The notes: generated from the letters alone by a model not told the origin. 64,000 bases of DNA from Papilionanthe hookeriana x Papilionanthe teres (GCA_022702705.1 CM040430.1:18113310-18177309), one strand, 5' to 3'; counted from the first letter of the stretch, positions 21,904-33,917 are shown. A program made the numbers and translations.

Positions 21904-23231
21904 ACTAGTACAACATACATCTTGATGGATTCAGACAGAGAAAGCCACAGAAGGAGGGCTGCAGCCATATGCTTGATCTATGAATATTACAACAATTACG
22001 TAGATCGCTCTCCAAGCTTGATATCCTCATATATTGGGGACAAATGGGTTGGGGAGTTGTTTGCTAGACACCCACCGAGATTCAGCAACATGTTCCGCAT
22101 GAGATAGGAGATTGTCAACGATTTTTTGGCGGAACTAAACAGATTTCATGGACTGCATGGGTCATCGAGGATGACTTCACAAGAGGTATTGGTGATAACA
22201 ATCTACATATTATCCCAGAATGTGTCAATGCGAGGCGCAATGGAAAGATTTCAGCACTCCTCCGAAATAATTAGCAGATACTTCTCAGTGGGATTAGAGG
22301 CACTTGTGAGCTTATCTACACAAGTCATTAAACTTACTGATCCTTTGTTCGAACGGACTCCTACGGACATTGCACACGATAAAAGGTATATATCATTCTT
22401 TAAGGTAACGTTTCAAAGTGATTGCATTCAATGCTAAAAAAGTATGTCGTTCTTTTAAAACTCATTCACCTTTGAGCAAGATTGCATTAGAGCAATAAAT
22501 GAAGCTCACGTTAATGGACGGATTCCAAACAATGAGAGGATTGTATTCATCGAACATTGTGGGGCCCCTACCCAGAATGTCATGACCGTTTGCGACTTCA
22601 ATAAGTGTTTTAGTTTTGTCATGCCCGGTTGGGAGGATAGTGCGCACGTCATTAGAATTTTGAAAGCTTAAATCCAAAATACCCACAACTTTCCACACCC
22701 TCCTGAAGGTATGCTCGAGCCTCAAATACTCTTGTGTTTCACTTTCAATTTCATACTAATTATTCAACACATTTCAGGTAAATATTACTTGGTTAATGCT
22801 AGATATCCATTACAGCGAGGGTATCTCAAAGTTTATCTTAACAATGTAAAACGCGACAAAATGAGCTATTTAATAAAAGGCATTCCTCCTTACATGGTTT
22901 CATCGAGAGGACTTTTGAAGTTTGAAAGAAGAAATGAGTTATGCTTCGCGATATGTCATCTTACCCATTCCCTAAACAAGTGCAGATTGTGATTACCACG
23001 ATGACCCTAAACAATTAAAATCATCGACATCCTTCCTGTAGCGACATTGACTTTCTTAGGGCTGACGAGGATTGAGAGCATGTACCACCCGAGGCATTTG
23101 AGTACCACCTTGAGCATTCCTTGTCACGAGCTGAGAATGATCCTTCTATTATATGTACTAGAGAGGGAAAAGGAGTAAGCAAAATGGCAGAGTTAAGGGA
23201 ACAAATTACAGATGCATTAGTAGAAGGCTGA
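21904..23231 (+). pseudogene. PIF/Harbinger transposase (DDE_Tnp_4), inactive
   Basis: Frames in order: RRAAAICLIYEYYNNYVDRS, then IVNDFLAELNRFHGLHGSSR with EVLVITIYILSQNVSMRGAM (N-terminal helix-turn-helix region), DCIRAINEAHV near 22480 (family: DCIGAIDGTH, so the catalytic Asp is Asn), FSFVMPGWEDSAHVIRIL near 22610 (family: HDSRIL, Asp to Val), KYYLVNARYPLQRGYL near 22783 (family: VDAGYP), and the ERTFEVxKKK segment near 22905. The C-terminus reads a decayed EHVPPEAFEYHLEHSL near 23078 and ends near 23231. An AT-rich intron-like stretch at 22712-22777 splits the domain. The lost catalytic residues mean no activity. Confidence 0.8.
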
Positions 23232-23772
23232 TAGGAGTATTTGTAATTTATTCAGTATTATGTATTGAACATTCAGTACTACATCTTTTTTATTTTGAAG
23301 TAATTTGTACTTTATATTTTATATGTATGGTTTGAACTTTTTATATTATTTGTACGTGTTATATTTTTCCCATTTGCATTTCACATTTTTTTTTGTGTTT
23401 GAGATATCGGTGAGGAGACTTTTGACCTTTATGAGTTCTTCTGCATAGTCTGTTGGTCGTTGTTGGTTATGCGAAATCTTAATGAAGGCAACTAAGTTTT
23501 TCTCTTATTTTCAGTGCATGGGTTTATGAGTTCTTTAGAATGATTTTTTTTTTAGTGATATGCACATATACCGAAGATTGGTTTTACGTTGGTTAATGAC
23601 AACAAAAAACTCATGTTTTTATAAGGTATACTATTTTTTTGTAGTGACAGATTCGTTGGTTGGTATGTAGAGTTCTGTGAGACATCACGTCTGCTAATAA
23701 CTGTAATTAATTAGTTCTTTTAGCAATTTCACATTCTGTTATGACTAATGAATTGTCTTTTTAATCACTCAG

Positions 23773-24053
23773 GAAAGATGTACTCCAGAATTTTAGGGAC
23801 CTCTTGACGATTGCTCTGTCGCTGCGGACTATAGTCTTCCCTACAGACGGCACGCCGTGCACATAGCTATGAGAAAGTTCCACAGGTATCCGCGGTGGGC
23901 AGGCGGTCTGGAGAAGTTTGACTTGTTCCGATGGGCTGACAACCTGACAGATTCCATCGCCGATAGTGGTCGGGGTTAGATGGCATCCCCGGAGGACGAC
24001 GTAGCTCGGGATATACGCCGACTGGAATTTAAAATTAATATTATCTTTTTTTA
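23773..24053 (+). pseudogene. Unrecognised open stretch within the PIF element
   Basis: A single plus-strand frame of 281 bp, clearly more GC-rich than its flanks, reads GPLDDCSVAADYSLPYRRHA, HIAMRKFHRYPRWAGGLEKF and DLFRWADNLTDSIADSGRG, then MASPEDDVARDIRRLEFKIN. It is broken only by two TAG codons (23797 and 23977), both explicable as C-to-T or G-to-A decay. It is preceded by a good acceptor, tcactcag. I do not recognise the family. It could be a captured host exon, a third PIF exon or the remnant of another element. Confidence 0.4.
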
Positions 24054-25183
24054 AATGTAATTTTCATACTTTTTTTTTCTTTTTTTAGTACATTTGGTAC
24101 TCACTGTTATGTGAGGTGTATATCTTATTTTTTCTATTGTTTTGAAATAATTTTTTGCTTCTCAAGTATCAACTATATTGTCATGACAGTTATGTTTTAA
24201 ATAGCATTATCGCACAGGGCATAATGGTTATTTATCTAGAAATAGCTGCCACAAAGCTATTTTCAAACTGTAAAAAACAAACAGACAATCAGCTTTCCCA
24301 TAGCAGCTTCTGGGGGAGCTGTTGCAAACCAGCTTATTGAGTAAGTTGTAGCTGCCCAAACAGATTCTAAGTCTTATGCCTGGAGTCAGTAAGAAGTAAC
24401 TCACAAAAACTCGGATCATCTCTACTTTTCACGAGAATTCATGACGTCTACTAGCTGAAAAAGACAGGATGCTTTTATTAGGCCTATCGGTGTTAAAGAT
24501 GAGAAACCTGTCATTATCTTCACCACCCAGGAAATGAAGCGTCTATCTGATGATGTAAAGTTTACTTTAGTTGGGAAGTTGCGATTCGGTCACCCCAAAA
24601 TAGATTTAGTCGAAAAATTTTTTGAGAATGCGAAACTCATCGGAGGTTGGAAGTTGGGAGTTTTGGATGGCAGACACTTACTTATTAGAATTCGAAGAAG
24701 AAGATTATGCCAGAATCTTTGCTCAACAATCTGTTTTGGTTGCTGGCACCCACATGAAGCTTATTAAATGGACTCATAATTTTGACTCATCTAAGGAACC
24801 TCCTATCGTTCCTATGTAGTTCAAACTTCTAGGACACCCATTTCATTTGTACAACCCACGTGTATTGTACAACATAAGTCAAGCTCTCGGTACTCCTCTC
24901 AGAGTTGATTCACCTACCTTTGATAGGGTATCGCCAGGTGGTGTCAGGATTCAGGTGGAGGGATTTTACTCTTCCAGATGTGGATCGATTTTGGATCACA
25001 GATGGTGAGGATGGTTTTTGGCAGGAGGTCGTGGTGGAGAACATGCCTCTCTTTTGCCAGCATTGTAAAATGTTCGGACATATTAGGGACACTCGTTATA
25101 GGTCGCATCCTCCTCAAGGAAAAAGCTTCTGGGTCTTCTTTAGCTGTTGTTGAGAAAGAGAAGACTGTCGGGGAGACTCATCA

Positions 25184-25469
25184 GCAGGTTGCACCAATTG
25201 CCACCCCGGTGGCCACCGCGGTTACTGAACTAGTTGGAAGGGTGGCCCTTTCTCCTGCGGTGCAAACCACCCAGGTGGTTATGGAACCAATCACTGCAGC
25301 AGCCTCTCCCACCGTGGTGCAAATCGCCCAGGTAGTTATGGAACCTCAGCAGGTTGCACCAATTGCCACCCCGGTTATTGAACAAGTTGGAAGGGTGGCC
25401 CTTCCTCCTGTGGTGCAAACCGCCCAGGTGGTTATGGAACCAATCACTGCAGCTGCCTCTCCCACTGTG
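25184..25469 (+). repeat. Coding direct repeat in the DUF4283 remnant
   Basis: The unit starting CAGGTTGCACCAATTGCCAC is at 25184 and again at 25349. Within the units the ccaggtggttatggaacc phrase recurs three times. It encodes a QVAPIATPV...VVQTAQVVMEP repeat. Confidence 0.85.
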
Positions 25470-25819
25470 GATAAGACGGCGCACACTTCGGAGGATCAAT
25501 GGCAAGTGTATACCTCTATGAGGAAGAAGACTGGGGGTACTTTGCTACTTGGGAATCTTATGGATGACACATTGGTCTCTCGACGATAGCGGAATCACTC
25601 CAGAACTTGATTAGTGAACGTGCTTCAAGAACCCATGAAGAGGAAGGCGCCTTGCGACCTCGTCCACTTAGAAAAGTTTTAGTTGCGAGTTTATTTTAGT
25701 CCTATCTTTTGTACTTTTTATTTTAGTTGCTTTTGTTTCTTATGAAGTCGGGCTCCATCTAGGTCTTCTCATACTACTTATTTTTTACCCCCCTTTTTCT
25801 TAATGAAAATGGTCTTAGG

Positions 25820-25825
<6 letters not shown>

Positions 25826-25870
<45 letters not shown>
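25826..25870. repeat. (TA)n microsatellite
   Basis: A pure TA run of about 22 units at the 3' end of the DUF4283 remnant. Confidence 0.95.
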
Positions 25871-25878
<8 letters not shown>

Positions 25879-25989
25879 TATTTAAGAAAGATAAAGTTTT
25901 TTATTTTAAATATATTTATAAATTAATATATTTTATTATTATTTTACAATAATTAGACTTAAAAGTTTAAGCATTGCAATCTTAAAATA

Positions 25990-26978
25990 GAAAGCAGCGT
26001 TTTCAAAACGCTCCCGCAGCAATAAGTTGTCCCTAACGCACCCTTAAAGTTTAAGCATTTAAACCTTAAAATAGTGTACTAAAATAAAAATTGATAATTA
26101 AACTAACGTAATTAAGTAAAGTGATAATTGAATATCTTATATTTTATAGATGTTAATTTGATAGGAGTAATACAAGTTAAGAACAAGCAAATCGTCTATA
26201 ATCGAGTTGTGTACTCATGTTCTTCTACTATGGTGATATTTTGTATCTTTTAGATTAAATGCATTAATTATTACTTTCACTAGTTATATTGTAATTACTG
26301 CATACTCGAAATTTGAATTTTAGTAAATTTTTAGACATATTTTAAGAATAATATGTGTGCAAAACATTATAAGTATATTGTCCGATAAACAAATGGGAAT
26401 GAAATATATTTTTACTAAATGAATTTAATAGAATTATTGTATGTGCATTACTGACTTTGATGAAGTCACCCCTTAATAGTACTAGTGCACATATATGAAA
26501 AAAAAAACTGATAGATGTGTCTTAGTTAACACAATTTTTAGACGGTGTTACTATGATGGTTGCACAGATATAGAATGATATTGGTATTATATCAATATAG
26601 TAATGCATTGAATAATATATTAAATGTTTATATTGATTTATTAAAAATTTAACTGACTTGCATTGTGCTTCTTTTCCTTTGTATTGACTTAGTTTAAAAA
26701 TATGAGTACACACTAGTTTGTTAAACTCACAGTTATTTTTAAACTAATATTTTATGTTTAATTAAGCGATTTAAAAAATGAGCAATAGAAGATGAAACAT
26801 TTATAGAAGACGCAGACAACCAGTAACGAGATAATTTTAAATATATTGCTTTAATTTGATTTTATTAGTGACTTTTTTATCTGTTAAATTATAGATGTAT
26901 ATAAAAAACTTACTTCACACCATTCGCCCGTTTGTTCCCATCTTGGTTAAATTCTAAGCCCCGAGTCGGGTCGTGACA
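25990..26978 (-). mobile_element. Terminus of a TGTCACGACCC-type element
   Basis: Read on the minus strand from 26978, the sequence begins TGTCACGACCCGACTCGGGG. This matches the start of the element at 45325 (TGTCACGACCCGACCC). Sequence to the left is AT-rich and non-coding. The inner boundary given is a guess. Confidence 0.4.
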
Positions 26979-27067
26979 ATAAATAACACAAAGTGAGTAG
27001 ATTCTTACCCTATATATGCACATATTTATAAATATATGTGTGTGTGTATGATACATATTTATTATGA

Positions 27068-27297
27068 AATTTTCATACATAACACAAAATACTTATATAT
27101 TTAAATATTCAACACCTAAAGTTTAATATTTACATATATAACATTTTGTGTCATATTCACATTAAAAAATTTCATGAAAAATGTGTAAAAAAAAATTAGT
27201 ATTAATGTTCTGATACGTTATATAAATAAACATTAAAATTTAGATATTAGATATACAAATTAATAAGAATTAAATTTTATGTATGTAATAATTTCTT
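27068..27297. mobile_element. MITE, about 230 bp
   Basis: The ends gaaattttcatacataacac and, reversed, gaaattattacatacataaa are inverted repeats. The interior has the aacacctaaagtttaatatt words shared with the MITE family at 11548 and 2716. Confidence 0.5.
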
Positions 27298-28197
27298 TTT
27301 TTTCATATTAAATTTAAAAAATCAACTTAACATGCACCATGAGGGCAATGCATCATGCATGATTGCTCATATATGATGAAACTAGCACGCGCCATTTTGA
27401 TGCACCGTCATACCACGCAAATGGAGCCGGCCATGCATCGTGCTGCACCATGCGCCATGGCGCATGCTATTTTGTGTCGTCGATATGTATGTTATCAACT
27501 TTTACTTGTTTGATGCAAGAATAAAACAAAGAGGTGTTCATAAATCACTTATCAATTCTTCTATCTTTTCCATTTTCACCTTTTTAGTTCTGTTTATCTT
27601 TTTAATTCCATCAATTTCCACCCTAACAAATTGCTTTCAATAGCTTCAAATGAGCATACAATAATAATACATTGCCCATAGGTCTAAACTCTAAGTCATC
27701 AAGGAAACACAGCACAATGGCATCTCTAGTGGAAGTGTTCTTCTACTCGGTAAATCAAAACCCTTTAAAATCAATACATTTTCCTTGGCAATGTCAAAAC
27801 GTTCATCATTCTCCACAACTGATATGAAAATCATTCATTTCTAAGTTCCTTAATATGCTTCCATTTTAAATATTTAGGTTTCTATTTTTTAAAATTTATT
27901 AAGATTCCATTAATTTGCTTTTTAAAAAGTTGTAATTCGATCATATTCTTTGCATAGCATATTTTAAATTCATTAGACTGCATTTTATCTCATCATAGAG
28001 TACCCTTGGCTGGTCCTATTTCAAAAATAAATAAATAAATAAATAAAAGTAGTGCTCATTATAACCCCACATTTCAAGAACAAAATGATCTTTTACAAGC
28101 ATATTTGAATTAAAACCTTAATTAGATAATTAAAAGAAATCGAGAGAAGTGATCTTCTTCAATATTCCTTATAGAAAAGAGAAAAAGCTAAACTTAC
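27298..28197. other. Intron 5 sequence with a palindrome cluster
   Basis: 27330-27470 is rich in CATG/TGCA palindromes, including an 18-bp perfect palindrome at 27449-27466. The rest is AT-rich, with an (AAAT)n run at 28027-28047. No exon was seen until 28198. Confidence 0.45.
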
Positions 28198-28314
28198 CTC
28201 ATCTTCCTGAAAATCTTCATCAACCGTATCTTCTACCTTCTTGTTCAACATTTCTTTGACAATAGATGGAGGAAGAGGTTTGGGAAGTAGCTTTATAGCT
28301 TCACCAACATTGGA
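28198..28314 (-). CDS. LIN37: LIN37-like gene, exon 5 (Pro-rich then acidic linker)
   Basis: A 117-bp exon, 39 codons, phase 0 at both ends. The acceptor is TCTCATGCAG ending at 28315 and the donor GAG|GTAAGT is at 28197. It encodes SNVGEAIKLLPKPLPPSIVK, then EMLNKKVEDT and an acidic end, VDEDFQEDE. A Pro-rich plus acidic linker between the cysteine block and the C-terminal basic helix is also the layout of animal LIN37. The upstream intron holds a complete giant solo LTR (29497-34576). The downstream intron is about 21.9 kb and is the most transposon-rich in the window. Confidence 0.75.
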
Positions 28315-29496
28315 CTGCATGAGATGAAACAGACCACATTAACATAGTTCAATGAACTAAAAGCAGAATAGAGTACTCATTTTAGCGGTCACTAGCCCAC
28401 TGATGCAAATTGAAGTGCCAAAAAAAAGCTTCAGAAATGAAAAGATAAAAGCATGTCCAACAGCATGCCAACCAAATTCATACCATATCATTTTAGAACT
28501 GAAAGCCTGATTAACAGCCCCTCATTTCGGAATGGGCCAGCCTAAAGGCCCCACACTCCACAGTGGTTTCTTCCCTCGGTCATAATTGATGGGTGAACTT
28601 AATCAAATTTATTCTAAATCCGAATTGGAAATTCCATAATTTATGATTCCTATCATAGATGCTTGACTAAACACAAGACAAGTGACAGCCCTGAGATATC
28701 CAGAAGCTATTAGAGTTTATGCACGGTCCAGTAATGGAAACTAAATTAATGCAACAATTACTTTAAAAGACTAGCTTTGATTTAGTATTGCTAAGATCAC
28801 CATTCCTAAACCATACCGGTACGAGCAGCTAGATAGTCAATTCCGGAAAGTTTTATGCATAGAAATCTAGACAATGACCAACATAATACAAATTTTTATA
28901 CAAGCAAAACTGCAAAATCTAGACCTGTACTAACAAACTTAAAATAAAAAAAATCAGTGCATAGCAAAGGGTACAACAGTACTCAAACAGTTAAACCTTA
29001 AGCCAATTCTGTTCATAAATAGTAGCGAGTAACGGCATAGCAAGAGTTTTAAATTGTTTTGCTTCATCAATAATAATTCTGAATCCAGAACTGTTATGAA
29101 TATTTATATGGTATGTAAACATTTATCATAAAACTAAGCTGATATAAAGCCAATTGTATCTCTAGTTGTGTAAAGAGACTTGTAGATGATCATCGCTTAT
29201 TTAAGAAAGAAAAAGATAAATTCCAAAGCTGGATCATCTAGCTTCAAAGTCTATGAATTGTGGTTGGGCACCAAAAGGAGTATGAGGCCGCGAGCATTAG
29301 TAAACTTTATTGACTAAATGATGGGAAATAGAAATGAAAAATATCTAAACGATCTCATGGAAATCCCTCCAATAAATCAAAACATGAGCTGGAGTATTTT
29401 ATGTCAAAAACTGCAGTATGCCAAGTGGCAATATACATAACTAGGAAAATAATGATCAGACCAACCAAAATTTTCTTATTTATATATCTAACACCT
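28315..29496. other. Intron 4 sequence between exon 5 and giant LTR 2
   Basis: Unstructured AT-rich intron. No transposon signature or coding frame that I can support. Confidence 0.4.
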
Positions 29497-30409
29497 TGTT
29501 GACCTCACTTTTGTCGAGGTTTAGTTTTCCTCCTAGGATTTAGGGTTCTAGCTTTAGGAGCTTCCCCGACGATCTTAGACTCCTAGCAATGGGCCTACCT
29601 CGTTTTAGAATGCTCAAAACCACATCTTTATTCTTTTGGAATCCCGGACGAAATTCCGTACCGCTAGCTCATAGCAGGTTGGAATTGACGTTAGGAATCC
29701 AAATTGAGTTCCTATAGGATCACCGGACCTTAGGACAACCTCGTGCACGTTTCCTGCACCACCGAGCACAAATTCCTTGAACCACGGCCTCAACGCTTTC
29801 CATCACTCCGCGACGGATCAAGACCGAAGTCAGAATGCCAGGACGAGCGACGTCGAGTCAGAATTTCAGAAAATGCCGGATTTGACGCACTTTCGACGCG
29901 ACCGTCGACGAGATTGTCCAAACGACCTCAGATGACGAAACGGACTGCGCCGTTGCGTCCGGAACGTCGTTTCTGCCTAAAATTGATATTTGATTTGCGA
30001 CGATCGCCTACCGGAGCGGAAATTGCGATTTTGGGCGTGTTTTTAATAAAATTAATAATATATATATTTTTAAACCTATTTAATCTATCCTAAGCCCTAA
30101 TCCCTACCCGTTCGATCGGCTGGCTGTCTCTCTCGCTCGTTCGATGGGGGCTCCCGTTCCCTGCTTCTCCCGCGCTCGAGCGTGCCTCTTCCTTGTAGCC
30201 GTTGCCCTCTCGAGACACGCGTGGTTCTCCCCATACCTTCTCGAGTGTTATCCTGCGCGAGGGTCACCTCGCGTGATCTCCTGCTCGACTCCTGCTCCTG
30301 CTGCCGAGCTTCGGCCCCTAGCTGCGACACTTTGTCGCCATCTTCCTGCCATTCCCCACTTGTGCCCGGCTTTACAGGTAAGGAGCAGCCCTCTTCTCCC
30401 TCCTCTGCC

Positions 30410-30417
30410 TATAAAAG
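30410..30417 (+). promoter_or_regulatory. TATA box of giant LTR 2
   Basis: TATAAAAG directly after a CT-rich GC-rich block (ccctcttctccctcctctgcc). This is the best core-promoter candidate in the element and suggests transcription on the plus strand. Confidence 0.6.
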
Positions 30418-31202
30418 CCCCGTTTTTGAATGAATTTGGGGTTGGTTGATTGGTTGTCTGCTTTCTCTTGAGAAATTAGTGTTGGATTGGAGCTTAGTCT
30501 TCTTTGCTCTTTCTTGCATGCTCTACATTACCTGGTATGCCTTCCTCCCTTCTCCTTTTCGGTTTGGCCTGATGTGGCCTGCGGTTTTGGCATATTTCTC
30601 CCTGTTTAGCCCCTCGGCTGGGCACTGGCATGTTATGGAATCATTTCTAACCTAATTAGCTGGAATATTTGCTGCTTTTCTCTTCTTGCTAGCAGCCTAT
30701 AACTTGCTGTTATGGTGTATTTTATCACTTGAAACATGCTAAGAGTGAAAATGTGAGCCTATTCTAAAGTCTAGGTTTGGTTATTTGCTTAAAGAGGTGG
30801 AAATAGGGCATGGCATTGACTCCTCCCTCTCTCTTTTATATTATCTAAGGCATGAAAAATATATTTTGAGGCAAAGTATTAGCCTTCTTTTAGCATGTTG
30901 GGGTATGCATTCTAAGCCCCTCTTCTCACTTGCTTTCTAGCGTGAACCATGGAGGAACTTGTTTAGCTTTATGGCACACATGTGTGGGGGCTCGGTTTTG
31001 CTCCTTATGGCTTTCTTTATCGAAGTGGCATGTTAGTATGGATTCATATGAATGTCCGGGAGCCCCTTTTTCATTTCTCTCGTTTCGATTACATGGTGGC
31101 TGCCCCCATATACGTTTGGGAGCCTTGGTGGTCTTGCTTTGGTGCTTTGCTTGGCTCGGGTTGGGGCCTAATCTGGCTCGGTTTTGTGTTTTGCTGCTCT
31201 TA

Positions 31203-31487
31203 CAGCTGCTCCCTTTGCACTTGATATGGGGGCTCGGTTTTGTGTCTTGCTGTTCTTGTAGCTGCTCCCTTTGCACTTGATATGGGGGCTCGGTTTTCTG
31301 GTTTTGCTGTTCTTGTAGCTGCTCCCTTTGCACTTGATATGGGGGCTCGGTTTTGTGGTTTTGTTGTTCTTGTAGCTGCTCCCTTTGCACTTCATTTGAG
31401 GGGCTCGGTTTTGTGGTTTTGTTGCTCTTGCAGCTGCTCCTTTGCACTTGATATGGGGGCTCGGTTTTGGTTCCTGCTATTCCTGCA
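31203..31487 (+). repeat. 57-bp minisatellite, five copies, inside giant LTR 2
   Basis: Units start near 31203, 31261, 31318, 31375 and 31433, each with gctgctccctttgcacttga and gggggctcggtttt. The period is a multiple of three, so frames stay open on both strands and give a 19-residue repeat peptide without biological meaning. Confidence 0.9.
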
Positions 31488-33892
31488 GCCTCCCCCGGTG
31501 CAGCCTTTGAACGGCTCGGGTATAGGTCTCTCCTGGGCTCGGGTTTGTGCTTCTTTTAAGCTGTAGGTGGGCTGAATTGCTTGGTTACCCTACGGATTCA
31601 TTCCTATGCATTTGTGATGAATTTGAATTAGCGTGGAAGGTTTGTTGGGGGCTTGGCCGTGAGCCTCATTGTGGTAATTTGGATTGTCGGGGCCTTACCT
31701 TTTGTTGCCCCTTTGTTGTAGCTTAGGTCGTGAGCCTTTGCTCCTGTTTTTTAGCCCTGGCCGAGAGCCTTATTGGGGTGATTATTGTGATGGTGGCTTT
31801 GCTTCTTGCTACACTTGTCTATGGAATTGATTTAATGAATTTGGAAGAGCCTCCTGATTTACTTGTGGGAAATAAATTGAGCACGATACTCGAAATACTT
31901 TTTGGAGATTTTATTTGGTGGAATTAATGCTAGTTTGGTGGCTATGGGCATCCATTCTCTTTCTTATGCATTGGAAGTTTACTGATTCTTTTATTGCTAT
32001 AGCTTGAGTCCCGAGCCCGTAGTTGAACGTGCCGGGGGAGTCTGTGTTTCAGGAATTGAAAATTAATGCGGGTACTTAGAGTTGGAGGAATCCCGAGCAG
32101 TGGTCCAGAGTCCAGGGCTTGGTCAATACCTTCATGTCTGTTTTTCGTGCTTTTACAACTGTCGTTTGGGGAAAGGGGTGTGTTCCCTAGGGTTCTAGTC
32201 CTCATCCTCTCCGAGAGCGCCGACGTGCCTTTAGGTCCTTTTATAGGTTGTGTGAGGACGGTCGGGAGTTCAGGGTGACTTACTTATTTTTTTGACTGTC
32301 ATTGGAAAACGGTTCAACTCTTTTTTACGAAAATTGTGTTAGGTGGACCGCTTTCCCTCTTTCTTTCCTTGTTCCCTCGTCCCTCGTTTTTCTCCTCGTT
32401 TCTTGGCTCAATGTCCGCACCTCACGGGGACGTGTAGGTGTGCACATATAACCCTTTCGAGTTATATGTGGGGTCATCAGCTAGCGCTCGTAAGTGCGGT
32501 GGAGACACCGATAATACTCGCATAGGGAAGGTTACGAGAAAATTATAGAATGGCGTCGCTCGACTCGAGACTCGCAGAGAGTAGAGCGGGAATCACGGCA
32601 CTATTCGCCCGTCCTCGGGGTTTCTACTCGCCGACGGTCTAAAGATGTTAGTAGTCCCAGTCCTATTAGGGTAGTCGACTCGTGGATCGAAAATATTTCA
32701 AAACAAAATACATACATTTGAAAAATACAAAATTACCTCCACCACGACACAGCCTAATTACCTACAGCTTTTACTTGCATGCAAACCTAAAATGAAATGT
32801 GTGAAAATTTACAAAGGTCCACGGTCGACAACTCGAGTCGGATTAGGGCCGCTTCTACGGAAAGTCGGTCCAGTGGTCAGCACCTAAGGTGGGACATATA
32901 GCACAGCTCTGAGTCCTTAACACCACCGTGCTTACAGGTCTTTTTCCAGATGCCCAATGGCTTCCCTACGGTTCGCCGTGAGTTTAGCGAGACAACTGTG
33001 TGTTTCTTTTCCGGTGTTTTGTGGTTTTCACTACGACTTTGTTTTTCTTTCGTTCGTGATTTTCTTCGAGGTTTTCTACGGACGCTCTTTTTCTCACTTT
33101 TCTTGGTTTTCTTTTACGATTTTCTTTGCCCCCTTGTCGTCTTTCTTTTGTTTTATCGTCGGGTTTTCGCACTTTGTTCTATCGTGCACGTACAATGATA
33201 GCACTCCGCTTAGTTAGGTCCGCTCTACTATGTTTACTCTTGTTCTTTTCTTGCACTAATGTCTTTCTGCGAGAAAACAATAAAATGAAAACAATAGCGA
33301 GTAACGATACACCGCGGTAATCATCGCTACTACGGTACACTTGCAGCGATTTTTTTTTTACTTCTTTCTTTTACTCGCATAAGACGTTTTACTTTTTCAA
33401 TACGCTCACTCGCTTAGTTTAGCATGTTTACTGCTTAGCTTAGCATAACCTGCTTGTGATACTTGCTTCATGTTGTTCACTATAGCATGTTCCTGCTTGT
33501 TTTGCATGCTTCCTTTTACTGCTACCCCTGGCATTGTTGCACACACTCACTCTTGCAATAAAAGCGATAATAAAAATAAAATAAAATAATTTGCATGTCT
33601 ACTTTAACCTAAACTTTAAATTTAAGCTGCGATCTTGCTACGACTCGTAGCTAGGAGCATGGTGGGCAGCACGACCATCTTCTTCAGCAAAACCTGTGTC
33701 GACATCAGCAAAACCATTCCTTAGTTTAAATAACAATCCATGAACTTCGAAGTAGTCCGCCTAGTCGTAACATAAACCCTCACTGTTCTTTTAGGCGCTA
33801 CATGACCATTGTTGTGCAATATAAGCCCTAACTCGCTTAGGATTCCGAGGTCGTCGTCCGATACGGCATAAATCCTCCTATCTTTCAGGTTA

Positions 33893-33917
33893 TTTGCATA
33901 ATCGGGTATTATGCAAA
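33893..33917. repeat. Conserved dyad in giant LTR 2
   Basis: Ten-base arms TTTGCATAAT and ATTATGCAAA around the loop CGGGT, identical in core and loop to 14339-14361. Confidence 0.85.

Larger units (their letters stand above)
19394..24367 (+). mobile_element. Decayed PIF/Harbinger transposon, about 5 kb
   Basis: It carries both PIF genes on the plus strand: a Myb/SANT-like ORF1 (20791-21700) and a DDE transposase (21904-23231). The proposed left end GGCCCCATTTGGGGTAGC and right end (reversed) GAATCTGTTTGGGCAGC share the TTTGGG-x-AGC core. They are flanked by TAA at 19391-19393 and 24368-24370, as expected for PIF. The terminal match is weak, and the right end also resembles the Tourist-like MITE at 15628. 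The boundaries are therefore less certain than the identity of the element. Confidence 0.6.
24440..25870 (+). mobile_element. LINE (L1-type) ORF1 fragment: DUF4283 plus zinc knuckle
   Basis: Plus-strand frames give KPVIIFTTQEMKRL and KFTLVGKLRFGHPKIDLVEK followed by LIGGWKLGVLDGRHLLI. After a frameshift come EEDYARIFAQQSVLVAGTHM, MKLIKWTHNFDSSKEPPIVP and FKLLGHPFHLYNPRVLYNI. This is the plant DUF4283 fold of LINE ORF1 and related proteins. The downstream knuckle FCQHCKMFGHIRDTR keeps C-x2-C-x4-H but has lost the last Cys. A Val/Ala/Pro-rich repeat region follows (25184-25469). Transcription-end-like sequence (ttcttaatgaaaatgg) and an (AT)n tail finish it. No endonuclease or reverse transcriptase is present, so the element is internally deleted or is a retrocopy. 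Confidence 0.65.

Noticed and set aside
30926..31447. 173-codon minus frame with a 19-residue repeat
   Set aside because: It comes from the 57-bp minisatellite whose period is a multiple of three; similar frames open on the plus strand too.
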